From the NCBI RefSeq assembly GCF_019175285.1, contig NC_056528.1:50491068-50555067 (forward strand): a stretch of 64,000 bases of DNA. The letters run 5' to 3'. Position numbers and translations under genes: made by a program. Source of the stretch: Sceloporus undulatus. Taxonomy: Eukaryota; Chordata; Lepidosauria; Squamata; Phrynosomatidae. Below are positions 56,801-63,516 of this stretch, piece after piece. The notes beneath the pieces are model-generated. The model saw nothing but the letters and a program-made list of their open reading frames with translations. It made no database searches and was not told where the DNA came from. How positions within the stretch are numbered: position 1 is the stretch's first letter; each line of letters starts with the position of its first letter.

Positions 56801-58500
56801 CCTTCCCATACACAGTTCAACGCAATGATTCCTCGGATGAGATGGAATTTGCTGCTTCTTACGGGGAAAGACCGGAGCAGCATTACCTGCTTGAAGTGGA
56901 GGATGGCCTCTTCAGCCCTTCTGGGGAGTTGCTGCTGAGTGAGCACCGAGAGGATTGGGACTTGTTCAGCGAGATCGATGCTTGCTACCAAAGCAAGGCG
57001 AGGAAGAATGCCAGTGCGGACAGCTACGACCTCCTGGAGCAGGAGGAAGAGGGTGGCTCCTTCTGCTCCCTCGGATCCGCCTGTTCCCTGAGTCCGGCAA
57101 GGGACCGATGCTCTTCAGAGCCCAGCGTCTGCCTGAGCTCTCAGCTCCCTTCCCAGGACCATGAGCCGGTTGCACGGCAGTCCAGCTGTGATGCCACCAT
57201 CATGCGCCATCATGGGGATTACATCCGCAGGCTCAAGCAGTTGCAGCTGGAGAGCCAGAAGCTCATAGATGAAGGCTTGAGCCCTGGGTTGAGCAGAGCC
57301 GCTCGGCCGAGCTTCTGGAGAGGCCCTCAGAGCAGTCATGTGGCCAAGACGTTCGGCCTTCAGAAGACCAGCCTCTCCAACCGGTCCAGTTTCTCTAGCC
57401 TTTCGTCAACCACCACCTCCCCTTCTGCCTCCTCCTTGAGCTCCCTGGACAGTGCTTTCTCCTATTGCTCCGAGTCGTCGGCCTTCAGCCCTGCAGATGT
57501 CTCCAGCCTGCCGTTCATGTTCGGCACGTCCGCCAGGCTCCATGCTTTGTCCCCCAAAATGGCTAAGCGGTCCATGAAAGAGTGGCACAAGCCTTTAACT
57601 TCCCCGTTGCCCCTCAGCTCTTGCGACATGAACTTTTCCTTTGAGAAGCAGGAAGGTGACCAGGAGAGCAGCGGCAGAGAGGAAACGGCATTCTTTGTGC
57701 CCATCGTTGGCACTGGCGGAAGCCCACCTAACGGGAATGGCGAAAAGGAAGAGTGCCATGCCAAAAAACTTCCCCATCCTCTTGGAAGCTGCTCTGCTGT
57801 CAAGACAGAATATAGGACTCTCATCCCAAGCCCCGAAAGCAATTCTCTGACTGGAAGACAAGCACAGAGGGAGAAGTCAGTGAAGCACATTGAGATCAAA
57901 TGTCCCAAAGATGCCCCTCACGCTCAAGGAAGCTTGAAGCGTACCAAGATAACTGTCTATATGGCCCCGAAAGAGAGGAGCCTGAGGGAGTCCTCAGAAG
58001 GACAAGAGGATGGATATGTGGTCCCCAAGGAGAGTAATGTTATCTCCAGTGGTCTTTCCAAGAGCCTACAGACTGTAAGGGTTCACATCCCCCAGACGGT
58101 ATTTTATGGGCAAAACACTCCTTTGGTTCTCCAGTCCGTTGCGCGGAGGTACCACCACGAATCAATGAGCCACTTCTCCCAAGTGGCAGTGGCAGCTCCC
58201 CAAAGTAATCCCCTTGTAGAAGAACCAAGCTCTCCAGCCCAGGAAGATGGGCACCATGGCAAGGTTGGCAGCAAGACCTTCAGCCACACGTTCCGCATTT
58301 TCCTCCCGGCATCCATCCGGAACACGGTCCGTGAATACTTCAGCCATGACGGCGCCAAGGAGTGTTGCGCCGCAAGTGCAGAGACGGTGGAGAAGGAGCT
58401 CATCCGGAGCAGGGCAGAGTGGCTTAGGGGCCAGCCCTGCGCCGGAGCCAACGCTGACGAGCGCCAGGGCTTAATGATCGCCGAAGAGACTTTTGTCTAG
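40546..58500 (+). CDS. ARHGAP20: ARHGAP20-family Rho GTPase-activating protein
   Basis: Stimulates GTP hydrolysis by Rho-family GTPases; in mammals ARHGAP20 acts downstream of Rap1. Fourteen coding exons join in one frame from ATG 40549 to stop 58498-58500: 1101 residues, against about 1191 in human. Domains in order: PH (about 48-155, QERHLLLFSDVLVVAKSK), Ras-associating (about 178-280, SDYHLWVLSG, GHEYPFSI), linker KRKKSLIDWALRR, RhoGAP (about 328-520) with arginine finger GIFRR (Arg365), then a Ser-rich tail with one annexin-like repeat (about 636-692). The RhoGAP conserved Lys is Thr here (ITDFLR). The C-terminus ETFV fits a class I PDZ ligand. Upstream alternative first exons are likely but not seen. 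It is convergent with an FDX1-type gene. Whether this is the one-to-one ortholog or an ARHGAP20-like paralog is unresolved. Confidence 0.9.
41690..41905. mobile_element. MITE-1 element
   Basis: gatcctgggatttgtagttt facing ccaaatcccaggagttgata, with ttctctctgcattcatgcca at the left. Confidence 0.6.
42000..42162. mobile_element. Palindromic MITE (cattataacactttg family)
   Basis: ttataacactttgataccac mirrors atgccatcaaagtgttataa. Termini caccacacc / tcatgtgaa are imperfect. Similar in design to the element at 50.26-50.44 kb. Confidence 0.6.
42345..42665 (+). repeat. Unnamed repeat family 'A', longest copy
   Basis: Begins ccctctgccatcccactttc, then cagttgctgcaaactgattt, ggcaaaagcaacctgttgca, tccaaatttgtgtgttcttc and gccacttggccacactctga. 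Confidence 0.6.
43325..43546. mobile_element. MITE-1 family, full-length element
   Basis: Termini gctccatccgcactgcagaa and ttaattctgcagtacagatc, with a core of cctgggatctgtagtttgtt. Abuts the next element. Confidence 0.78.
43548..43687. mobile_element. Fold-back hAT-like MITE, intact ends
   Basis: Terminal inverted repeats ccagtggttcccaaacg and tctgggaaccactgg. Inner arms ttccagatgttttggactt / gaccaaaagacctggagg. Confidence 0.8.
43828..44001 (+). CDS. ARHGAP20: ARHGAP20 exon b (PH domain start)
   Basis: Donor gtaagt; acceptor is a tandem cagcag, so the exon may start at 43828 or 43831 in frame. Encodes ...NSVFILDERIQLTLGLQTQE... matching the human PH-domain start. Confidence 0.9.
44215..44690 (+). 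mobile_element. Three plus-strand Sauria SINEs in an ARHGAP20 intron
   Basis: About 44222-44390, 44400-44560 and 44562-44690. Clear B-box-like gaccagggttcaaatccctg, the body cacactctctcagcctcaga and, in the last, a tail ending in caacaacaa. Confidence 0.8.
45105..45345 (-). mobile_element. Sauria SINE, near full length
   Basis: Left-end tail gttgttgcatgccttcaaat, tatggcgaccctaaggcaaa, then head complement gacttgaaccctggactccc. Confidence 0.83.
45680..45829 (+). CDS. ARHGAP20: ARHGAP20 exon c (PH domain)
   Basis: Acceptor gacccccag, donor gtaatg. Encodes LKLKKQVPLSEVWTSSCL and FVIGWPTANYVVTC, close to human SFVLGWPTVNFV. A second in-frame acceptor 12 bases downstream (ttctag) is possible. 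Confidence 0.9.
46359..46400 (+). CDS. ARHGAP20: ARHGAP20 exon d (PH domain end)
   Basis: 42 bp; acceptor attttcag, donor gtaaga. Encodes SPEVKEKWLSTLQ, the C-terminal helix of the PH domain with its conserved Trp. Confidence 0.88.
46712..47035 (-). mobile_element. 5S-Sauria-type SINE plus Sauria SINE tail
   Basis: 46712-46935: 5S-like head complement (ttaaccaggcctgacccagc, ttagcttccacaatccgac) with tail. 46975-47035: separate SINE tail (tcatttccaacttgctgcaa). Confidence 0.78.
47136..47220 (+). CDS. ARHGAP20: ARHGAP20 exon e
   Basis: Acceptor ctcaattgcag, donor gtgagt; encodes HIEEAKQTEYPKTLPMQVFL, the PH-to-RA linker. Ends in phase 0. Confidence 0.88.
47369..47722. mobile_element. Tigger-like (TcMar) non-autonomous DNA transposon
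   Basis: Inverted ends gtgggcccttggtatcctct... and ...ggatacctaggaccctctg carry the phrase ggggtttggttcca on both strands and tgctcaagtcccattatat. TA dinucleotides flank both ends. The layout recalls the MER2/Tigger group. Confidence 0.72.
48021..48098 (+). CDS. ARHGAP20: ARHGAP20 exon f (RA domain)
   Basis: 78 bp, phase 0-0; acceptor ttgcgcctag, donor gtgagt. Encodes LLSVSNMEVADDVIKKAAQQ, aligning with human ITVMNSDTANEVINMSLPML. Confidence 0.9.
48616..48682 (+). CDS. ARHGAP20: ARHGAP20 exon g (RA domain core)
   Basis: 67 bp, phase 0 to 1; acceptor ccattcccag, donor gtaaga. Encodes GRASDYHLWVLSGRDSPAYP, equivalent to human SERDYQLWVNSGKEEAPYP. It supplies the frame needed to join exons f and h. 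Confidence 0.9.
48825..49072 (-). mobile_element. Sauria SINE, full length
   Basis: Left tail ttgttgttgttgtgtgcctt, tatggcaaccctaaggcaaa, body cgagagagtgtgacttggcc, head complement aatcaaaccctggcctccag. Confidence 0.85.
49486..49674 (+). CDS. ARHGAP20: ARHGAP20 exon h (RA domain end)
   Basis: Acceptor cattgcaacag, donor gtaagc. Encodes GHEYPFSIILACLRDSMDQ and LLDHLPRDRQCQFILKPRP, matching human GHEYPYGIKMSHLRDS and MEQLPREMQCQFILKPS. Confidence 0.93.
50255..50440. mobile_element. Palindromic MITE (tatcacaccacacaat family)
   Basis: Ends tctctatcacaccacacaat and attgtgtggtgtgatagaga are near-perfect inverted repeats. The inner arms share the cctgggacttgtagtt motif with MITE-1, so the two families are related or recombined. 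Confidence 0.75.
50838..51058 (+). mobile_element. tRNA-headed SINE with (ATGCT)n tail
   Basis: Head gttgtgagtttgattccagg, middle gggggcaattgggttacaga, LINE-like tail taataagcggtaatgtaaat, then a pentanucleotide array at about 51028-51053. Confidence 0.65.
51068..51258. mobile_element. MITE-1 element
   Basis: tagggagttctgggaattgt facing aacaattcccagaatcccat. Both inner arms intact, right terminus degraded. Confidence 0.7.
51386..51561 (+). CDS. ARHGAP20: ARHGAP20 exon i (linker, RhoGAP start)
   Basis: Acceptor cccctttttag, donor gtaaga. Encodes KRKKSLIDWALRRSSST, a Ser/Thr/Pro-rich linker, and RKLFGLSLTSVC...LPKPIK, the first RhoGAP helix region. Confidence 0.92.
51963..52228. mobile_element. 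MITE-1 element with a duplicated right arm
   Basis: One left arm (tgggattctgggatttgtag) is followed by two right arms (gcattgagccatggaagtta and again cattgagccatggaagttaa). This suggests tandem duplication of the arm. Confidence 0.7.
52337..52498 (+). CDS. ARHGAP20: ARHGAP20 exon j (RhoGAP catalytic arginine)
   Basis: 162 bp, phase 0-0; acceptor ctggtag, donor gtaaag. Encodes ILQLLYYEGPSTRGIFRRS with the arginine finger, then KELKEKLNSGDEVRVD. The last codon is ACG (Thr), where human ARHGAP20 has Lys. Confidence 0.93.
52880..53750 (+). mobile_element. CR1 LINE 3' region, two to three tandem partial copies
   Basis: First copy about 52880-53190 (tcaagagccatttgacagta, tttttaaacagaggttggat). 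Second about 53195-53440 (ggatggccatttctcaagag, tcccttccaacgctatgatt). Third, degraded, about 53480-53750. All plus strand, inside an ARHGAP20 intron. Confidence 0.78.
53760..55273 (+). other. ARHGAP20 intron remainder
   Basis: Contains a fold-back MITE fragment at about 54095-54190 (ccctccagaggttgttggcc) and a CAA tract near 55.01 kb. No exon recognised. Confidence 0.5.
55274..55383 (+). CDS. ARHGAP20: ARHGAP20 exon k (RhoGAP)
   Basis: 110 bp, phase 0-2; acceptor tttaatttag, donor gtttgc. Encodes DFLRNIPNSVLSSEMHGLW, near-identical in its first residues to human DFLRNIPGSIFSS. Confidence 0.93.
55610..55799 (+). CDS. ARHGAP20: ARHGAP20 exon l (RhoGAP), GC donor
   Basis: Acceptor ttttcgggcag. 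Encodes LVNQLPEANRILLRHLFGVL and NQMNAFNLALCIAPNMLW, then ESKSTKK. The donor is AAG|GCAAGT, a GC-AG intron. Frame continuity with exon m and the human protein (FTKKVSLL) supports this boundary. Confidence 0.92.
55845..56010. mobile_element. MITE-1 element, diverged
   Basis: cccactttaactgccatggc and gaatcctggggtttgtagtt mark the left arm. The right arm is degraded (caagattcttcaggacataa). Confidence 0.6.
56349..56466 (+). CDS. ARHGAP20: ARHGAP20 exon m (RhoGAP end)
   Basis: 118 bp, phase 0-1; acceptor ttcactag, donor gtaagg. Encodes VAMLVQFLIENSAEIFGGDI, matching human VSLLIQFLIENCLRIFGEEI. Confidence 0.92.
56816..58500 (+). CDS. ARHGAP20: ARHGAP20 terminal exon (Ser-rich tail)
   Basis: Acceptor ccatacacag; 561 codons to TAG at 58498. 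Contains RCSSEPS...ARQSSCDA...QKLIDEG, one copy of the annexin-like repeat, then a Ser-rich stretch (SSFSSLSSTTTSPSASSLSS) with a clear counterpart in human ARHGAP20. The end of the protein is AEETFV. Confidence 0.95.
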
Positions 58501-58630
58501 GAGCACTGGCCCTGGATTCGGGTCCTCCCACAGGGGAGGATTGTATGTAAACATGCCCTGTAATATATGAGATGTGAAGAATTTGACAGGCCTCCAATGG
58601 CGGCCAATGGCTTCGCTATCAAGGGAGTGC

Positions 58631-58740
58631 GGGACGGTGAATCCACTCCGGGTTTAAAAGGAGCTGTCTAAAGTGCTGCAGCTATTTTGGGGATTTGGGG
58701 TTCGAAGGCAAGCTAAAACCTGAAGTGGATTCACCGTCCC
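58631..58740 (+). repeat. Inverted repeat in the ARHGAP20 3' UTR
   Basis: Arms 58631-58655 and 58716-58740 (gggacggtgaatccact / agtggattcaccgtccc) pair with about two mismatches around a 60-base loop. Either an RNA stem or a small DNA-element remnant. Confidence 0.65.
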
Positions 58741-59104
58741 AATGGCTGCCGCTGCTGCACAGGTGCAAAGCGACTTCCGCTGTCCTTTACAGCTTCTTAA
58801 AATTCATTTGTTTTACCTTCTGCTCAAAACAAAGAAGAGGAAGAGCTGTTTAAGAGGTCGAGGCTGACTTCTAGCCAGAGCTTCAAAATGTATTGCTTTT
58901 TGGAGCCTTTTCCCAGGTTCACCCATCGGAAGTTGCTCAGCCTACGGGAACGGCCAGCATTTGTTCAGCTCCGTTCCAAAGTTATAACAAATACAAAAAA
59001 CAAAGAAGCAGCTTAGCATTTTAAGAATCTTTGCTAATATTTTGCTTTCTTAACAGGCTTATTCTGAGGAATCTAAGACCTAAATCCAAAGGCTGATCCC
59101 AACT

Positions 59105-59320
59105 AGAGGCCCTTTCTCGCTGCAGAGTTTTAGCACTAGGAATCCACTCGAAACTCCCTGGCTCCATCCCTAAATTATTTTGGGATTTTTAGTTTAGGGA
59201 TTGGCATTGAGAAATCTCAGCCAGAGAGTATAGTGTCTCCCCCAAATTTCAAATCCCAGGATGCCATAGACATGGATGTTTAAAGTGGACTCATAGTGCT
59301 ATAATAGTTCTGTAGTTTGG
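59105..59320. mobile_element. MITE-1-related element, diverged
   Basis: gaggccctttctcgctgcag, tttgggatttttagtttagg, caaatcccaggatgccatag. Arms recognisable, ends poor. Confidence 0.55.
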
Positions 59321-59696
59321 AAGGGCACCAGCGAACTCTGAATCAGTTCAATCAATGCATACATAAATCCCATGGACTCAGTGGATTGACTCTGGTTCTC
59401 GGTTAGGAATTGGATTTATTTAGGCTGATGATGGGCTTCTCTATAACTTGGCTTCAGGTTATTCTTCTTCTTGACAATCAGCACCCCTTTTTCTTGTGTA
59501 GTTGTGTCTATTCACTGAAACGAGACATCCAGTTTTCTTCTCCCTTGGCTTTCCCCTCCTATAAATCCTAGTATTGGACTCAGTGATAGAAAGTTAAAAA
59601 GAACAGAGATGGGATGTTGGACCTTTCAGGGATGAGGTGAGGATTCGTATTAATTCTTCCTCGCTTCTTTGGAGATGGAGATGGGCAGCGTTTTGG

Positions 59697-60175
59697 GTCT
59701 GCTGTGTTGCCCAAGTACAACAACATCCCAAATCCACAAAACAGTGATAAGTTTCCAACAAAAATGCATAAAAATACACACAGTGCAAGCTTTCGAAGCT
59801 CCACTGGCTTCTTCACCAGGGAAAGGTATCAAGAATCATACAGGGAAGGGAAAAGTCATGACAATGTTATCACAGGCTTGCAATTTTTTCAAGGCATTGT
59901 TGAAAATGGAGAATTGAAATGTTATCTCCTGGACTTTGGAAAGCGTTGTCTCCCAGGGCCATATGGCCAGAAGGAAGAGGGACCGGTTTGCGTACATCTC
60001 CAAAGAACAACACACCAGCAACACCTTGAGTAGATGCAAGCCTGTGACTAACTTTGCCATTTTATAATGACGATGCAAGCGTCTTGGTTGGCCAAATGAA
60101 GGTTAGCACTGTTTTGTGGGCTTTGGGTTGTTATTATACTTTGCTATATGGTCAACATGGCTACACCTAGATAGG
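59697..60175. repeat. Inverted pair of 'tactttgctgtatgg' repeats
   Basis: 59697-59820 reads as the minus orientation (cgaagctccactggcttctt). 60078-60172 reads plus (ttggttggccaaatgaaggt, tactttgctatatggtcaac). The same family is at 29.92 kb. Confidence 0.6.
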
Positions 60176-60447
60176 CTTCTTGTGTCGCATGTGGAAGTAC
60201 TTTTGCAAAGTGGTTGGGAATGTGAGAAGGTAAGAGGTATGTTGGTGTGCCAACCTCGAAGCGGCCCATTTGTGGTGGCCATTTAGCAGCTTCCTAACAA
60301 GGGGAGGTCTGTAGAGGCTGTCTTGGGCACACTTGATCTGGTTGGCATCACTTGCTGAAGGATTTGTATAGTAGACACTGCAGCTCACCCTGAGATTGAG
60401 TTGCTTCATATGAATATGCTAACCTTTATCACAATAAGTGTACAGTA

Positions 60448-60657
60448 TCCACACTGCAGAATTTAAGCACTTTGACACCACTTTGGCTGGCATCACTCTA
60501 TCCTATAGAATCCTGGGATTTGTAGTTTAGTGAAGCACCAGAGCTGACTGACAGACCAGGCTGAATACCTCACTAAACTACAAATCCCAGAAAATAGAGT
60601 GATGGCAGCTAGAGTGGCACCAATCTGCTTTCATTTTTCAGTGTGGATGCACCCAAC
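60448..60657. mobile_element. MITE-1 family, full length
   Basis: agtatccacactgcagaatt at the left, tttcagtgtggatgcaccca at the right. Inner arms gaatcctgggatttgtagtt / aactacaaatcccagaaa. Confidence 0.8.
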
Positions 60658-60671
60658 GTTGGCTCATACCT

Positions 60672-60878
60672 ACTTAGGGTGCGTCTATACTGTAGAAATA
60701 ATGCAGTTTGACATCACTTTTAAGTGCTGTGGCGCCATCCCATGGAATCTTGGGATTTGTAGTTTTATAGCCTTCTATGCCAAAGAGTGTCCATGTCTCA
60801 TCAAATTGCAAATCCTAGGAGCCATGACAGTTAAAGCGGTGTCAAACTGCATTAATTCTGCAGTGAGGCAGCAGCCTC
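60672..60878. mobile_element. MITE-1 family, full length
   Basis: Left end agggtgcgtctatactgtag, right end attaattctgcagtgaggca. Adjacent to the previous copy. Confidence 0.8.
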
Positions 60879-61360
60879 AGTTTCGTTGAAAGAAAATGAA
60901 GGTGTTACAAACTGAGAAATGTGGAAAGGCAGAAAGGTTTAGAAGCAAAATTTTGTTCAATGGCTATGGAAGGTGTCTTTTATTTTTAGAGCTGGGCTAT
61001 ATATATAATAGAACAGGACCATTTTTTAAAAATCCTATTTATTTGATTTAATTATCCACTTCGACAGCCATCTCTCAGCCTTGGACCAAAATTCAAAGGG
61101 TAGATCTCTCTGTGCGTCAACCAAAAACACTCTATATTTTTCCGTTTGATTTTAACTTGGAAGGAAAAAGATGATGCCTGCCAATCGTCTTCTGTTCTTG
61201 GGTTTTTAAAAATGCAATCCCTGCTCCTTTTGATTTGGGGCTGTTTTGGGGCCAAGCACAAAGACCCCACAAAATCTTTTCTCTCTTGCAATTCTGTACA
61301 TTACTGAGGCAGCTTCTTCTCTCGAAGGTTTGTAAGCTTTTGGATGTAAATAATTCAATT

Positions 61361-61366
61361 AATAAA
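61361..61366 (+). terminator. Candidate polyadenylation signal, ARHGAP20
   Basis: AATAAA followed within 30 bases by GT-rich sequence. Unverified. Confidence 0.4.
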
Positions 61367-61377
61367 GAAAACACGGT

Positions 61378-61383
61378 TTTATT
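61378..61383 (-). terminator. Candidate polyadenylation signal, FDX1-type gene
   Basis: TTTATT on the plus strand is AATAAA on the minus strand, 1.26 kb past the ferredoxin stop. Other minus-strand hexamer variants closer to the stop (for example near 61.67 kb) are possible. Confidence 0.3.
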
Positions 61384-61904
61384 TCTCAGTGTGTTTCAGT
61401 TTGGGGGGGAATGAGTGGCTTGCAAGGTGGATTTGGGGGAGCTTTGGGACATTGGGGTGCAAAAGATTCCCAACCAATGCAATGGCCATACACCTTGCTG
61501 CCTCCTCAAAGGACTATTCAAAGCATTGCAAAACATTTTTTATCCCATCGCCACTATCACAAATGACTGTGATTTGCACCATGCCAACCATCCTCCTGCC
61601 TCAAAGGAGAGTTAGCAGGGCAGATACAGTCATGAATGGAATGGATCCCTGTGATCCTTGGAGAGAGGTTTAATCTCAATTTCCACGCTCTGGACTGGTT
61701 TGCTTCAGGCGTTGACCAGTCATCGTTGACAGTCCTTGGGGACGGATGGAGCTTTGAAGCTGCGAGGCAGAAATGCCAATTATGGAGCTGCAAGGAGCTC
61801 AATAGCCTGGTGACTATTCAAAGCATGCAAAGTGTTTCGGAGAGCCTCGAGTTCCAGAATCGGAAACCATTGCAGTCAGCCCTCTGCATTTGCAGCTTTA
61901 ACTT

Positions 61905-62105
61905 TGGATTAGGAATCTTTAGGTCCTCCAGCGCAACTCTGCCAGATGTTGACCATAGAGTTGCACTGGAGGACCTGGAGATTCCTAGAGAGAAACACTT
62001 CTCTAGGCATTTGTAGGTCCTCCAGCATGATTCTGCGCTCAATCTCTGGCAGATGTTTTCCACAGAGTTTCACTGGAGGACCTGGAGATTCCTAGAATCT
62101 ATTGA
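61905..62105. repeat. Palindromic repeat family 'P', two units
   Basis: tttaggtcctccagcgcaac / gttgcactggaggacctgga, then gtaggtcctccagcatgatt / agtttcactggaggacctgg. The best preserved of the three loci in the window. Confidence 0.72.
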
Positions 62106-62646
62106 AAACAAGACTTACATGTGCACAACTGCAGATGACATCCAGGTTGTGTTATCAACAAGGTCTTGGCCTGGTTTTCCACCTTCCCTTGTTGATCCTT
62201 GTTTGGCCTTGAGTTGCTTTGAGGTCAGAAGAAGATGCCCAGCATCGGCAACATGGCTGCGCACCTTGTTGTGACCTCAGAGATGGCACCATGCAATGAA
62301 AGGGATTGTGTAGGAAGGCAGCCACCCGCCATCATTGCAGAGAGAGCACAGGTTATGGGGAGAATTTGGGGAGAATTCAGGACCCGAATCCTCCATAGGC
62401 AGCTTGGTGCCTTCTGGCCAGTGAAGACAAACCCTCAGAGGAACAGAGGAGTAACAAGCCTGGTATTTCAAAGCCAGAGGTGAGCGTCACCGTTTGCAAA
62501 GAATTTCCTCCCAGATTTCAAATGGCTACAAGAATACAAGGTAAGATCTCAAACACAAAAGGGAGTCGCAAGAAAGATGACATGCAAGTTGGAAAAATCG
62601 CCACAGTAATGTCTGGATTCCAGGAACAGCATTCAGCAAAGGCCAG

Positions 62647-62767
62647 TTATTGCTTGTTTTGCTTCTCTACGTCCAGCTCTTTCCGGATGTCGGAGACCTC
62701 TCTGGGGACGTGGACGGTCAAGCCATCCATCCACTTCTTTACGCTCACCTGGCAGCCGAGGCGGGAC
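62647..62767 (-). CDS. FDX1: FDX1-type terminal exon
   Basis: Acceptor (minus) gcttttag. Reads [20 protein letters not shown] to the TAA at 62647-62649. Holds the fourth 2Fe-2S cysteine. Confidence 0.88.
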
Positions 62768-63516
62768 CTAAAAGCAGATCCAAAAGTTTGAATTGGTAGG
62801 GTAGGGTAGTCACACAAAGCGTTGTGCTGTTGCCGATTGTGACTATCGCACTTGTCTCCCCCAGCTTTTGCAATGGTCCCAGTGGTGCATCTATGACAAC
62901 GTTTGCCTCCTGGGAATACAAAGGATGTGCAATGCTGCAGGTCTGAACTCCACAATCAAAAGTTGGTTTATGACATTGTAAACCACCAACAACCTTTTCT
63001 GGGAATTGTAGTTTAAAACATTAAATAAACTTAAAAATTTGGAGCTCTTGATTCGGACTCAGAGAATATGCAAGGCCTAGACTGAATGAGATAGAGAGAG
63101 AGACGGAGGCCTCATCTGCAGTGCGGAAATAATGCAGTTTGACACTGCTTTAACTTCCCTGGCTCAATGCTATGGAATTCTGTATTTTGTAGTTTTGAAA
63201 TATATTTAAGCAAAAGGTTTATACAATCTGAAGAGAAACCAGAGTATAATTTATCTTTAGAGCTCTGGTGCCGCAACAAACAACAAACCCTAGAATTCCA
63301 TTAACAGAAGTTAAAGCAGTGTTGAACTGCATTACTTTTTCAGTGCGGATGCAGCCTGAGAGGAGAAAACATCCCTGGACCCTTACGTATCTGTCAGTCC
63401 AAACGCCAGGTCCAGCATGTCCAGCTCTTCGTCGCTGATGGCCTCCAGTTTTCGGAAAGTGTCTTCCTCAAAGATCAGGTGGCAGGTGGAGCAAGCCAGT
63501 GTGCCTTCGCACGCAC
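62647..63516 (-). CDS. FDX1: FDX1-type mitochondrial 2Fe-2S ferredoxin (adrenodoxin), 3' part
   Basis: Adrenodoxin passes electrons from ferredoxin reductase to mitochondrial cytochromes P450 in steroid synthesis and has wider mitochondrial roles. Two minus-strand exons (63387-63516 and 62647-62767) encode the C-terminal half. [18 protein letters not shown] and LGCQ supply the four cluster cysteines, followed by [20 protein letters not shown], very like human FDX1. The tail ([16 protein letters not shown], ending NKQ) departs more from human FDX1 but clearly not toward FDX2. The first exons, with the mitochondrial presequence, lie beyond the right edge. Convergent with ARHGAP20, as in human, which supports the identity; a paralog of FDX1 is the alternative. 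Confidence 0.88.
63105..63362. mobile_element. MITE-1 family, full length
   Basis: tgcagtgcggaaataatgca at the left, ttcagtgcggatgcagcctg at the right, lying in the intron between the two ferredoxin exons. An internal A/T-rich stretch (63195-63255) enlarges the loop. Confidence 0.75.
63387..63516 (-). CDS. FDX1: FDX1-type penultimate exon (cluster cysteines)
   Basis: 130 bp; minus-strand acceptor ttctccccaag, donor gtaagg. Encodes [18 protein letters not shown] through FGLTDT. Joins the last exon in frame (AC|G). Confidence 0.93.

Larger units (their letters stand above)
58501..61385 (+). other. Probable ARHGAP20 3' UTR
   Basis: No further coding. A hexamer AATAAA at 61361-61366, followed by a GT-rich stretch (cagtgtgtttcagtttgggg), is the best polyadenylation candidate, giving about 2.9 kb of 3' UTR with several MITEs embedded. 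Confidence 0.45.

Noticed and set aside
56737-56815. N-terminal extension of the last ARHGAP20 exon from an in-frame ATG
   Set aside because: It lies upstream of a good acceptor (ccatacacag) and shows no similarity to the family. Intronic.
61720-61830. C-type-lectin-like phrase (GWSFEAARQKC...LVTIQS) in a plus-strand frame
   Set aside because: Superficially resembles a lectin-domain start, but there are no further lectin cysteines, WIGL-type motif or splice sites, and a palindromic repeat follows directly.
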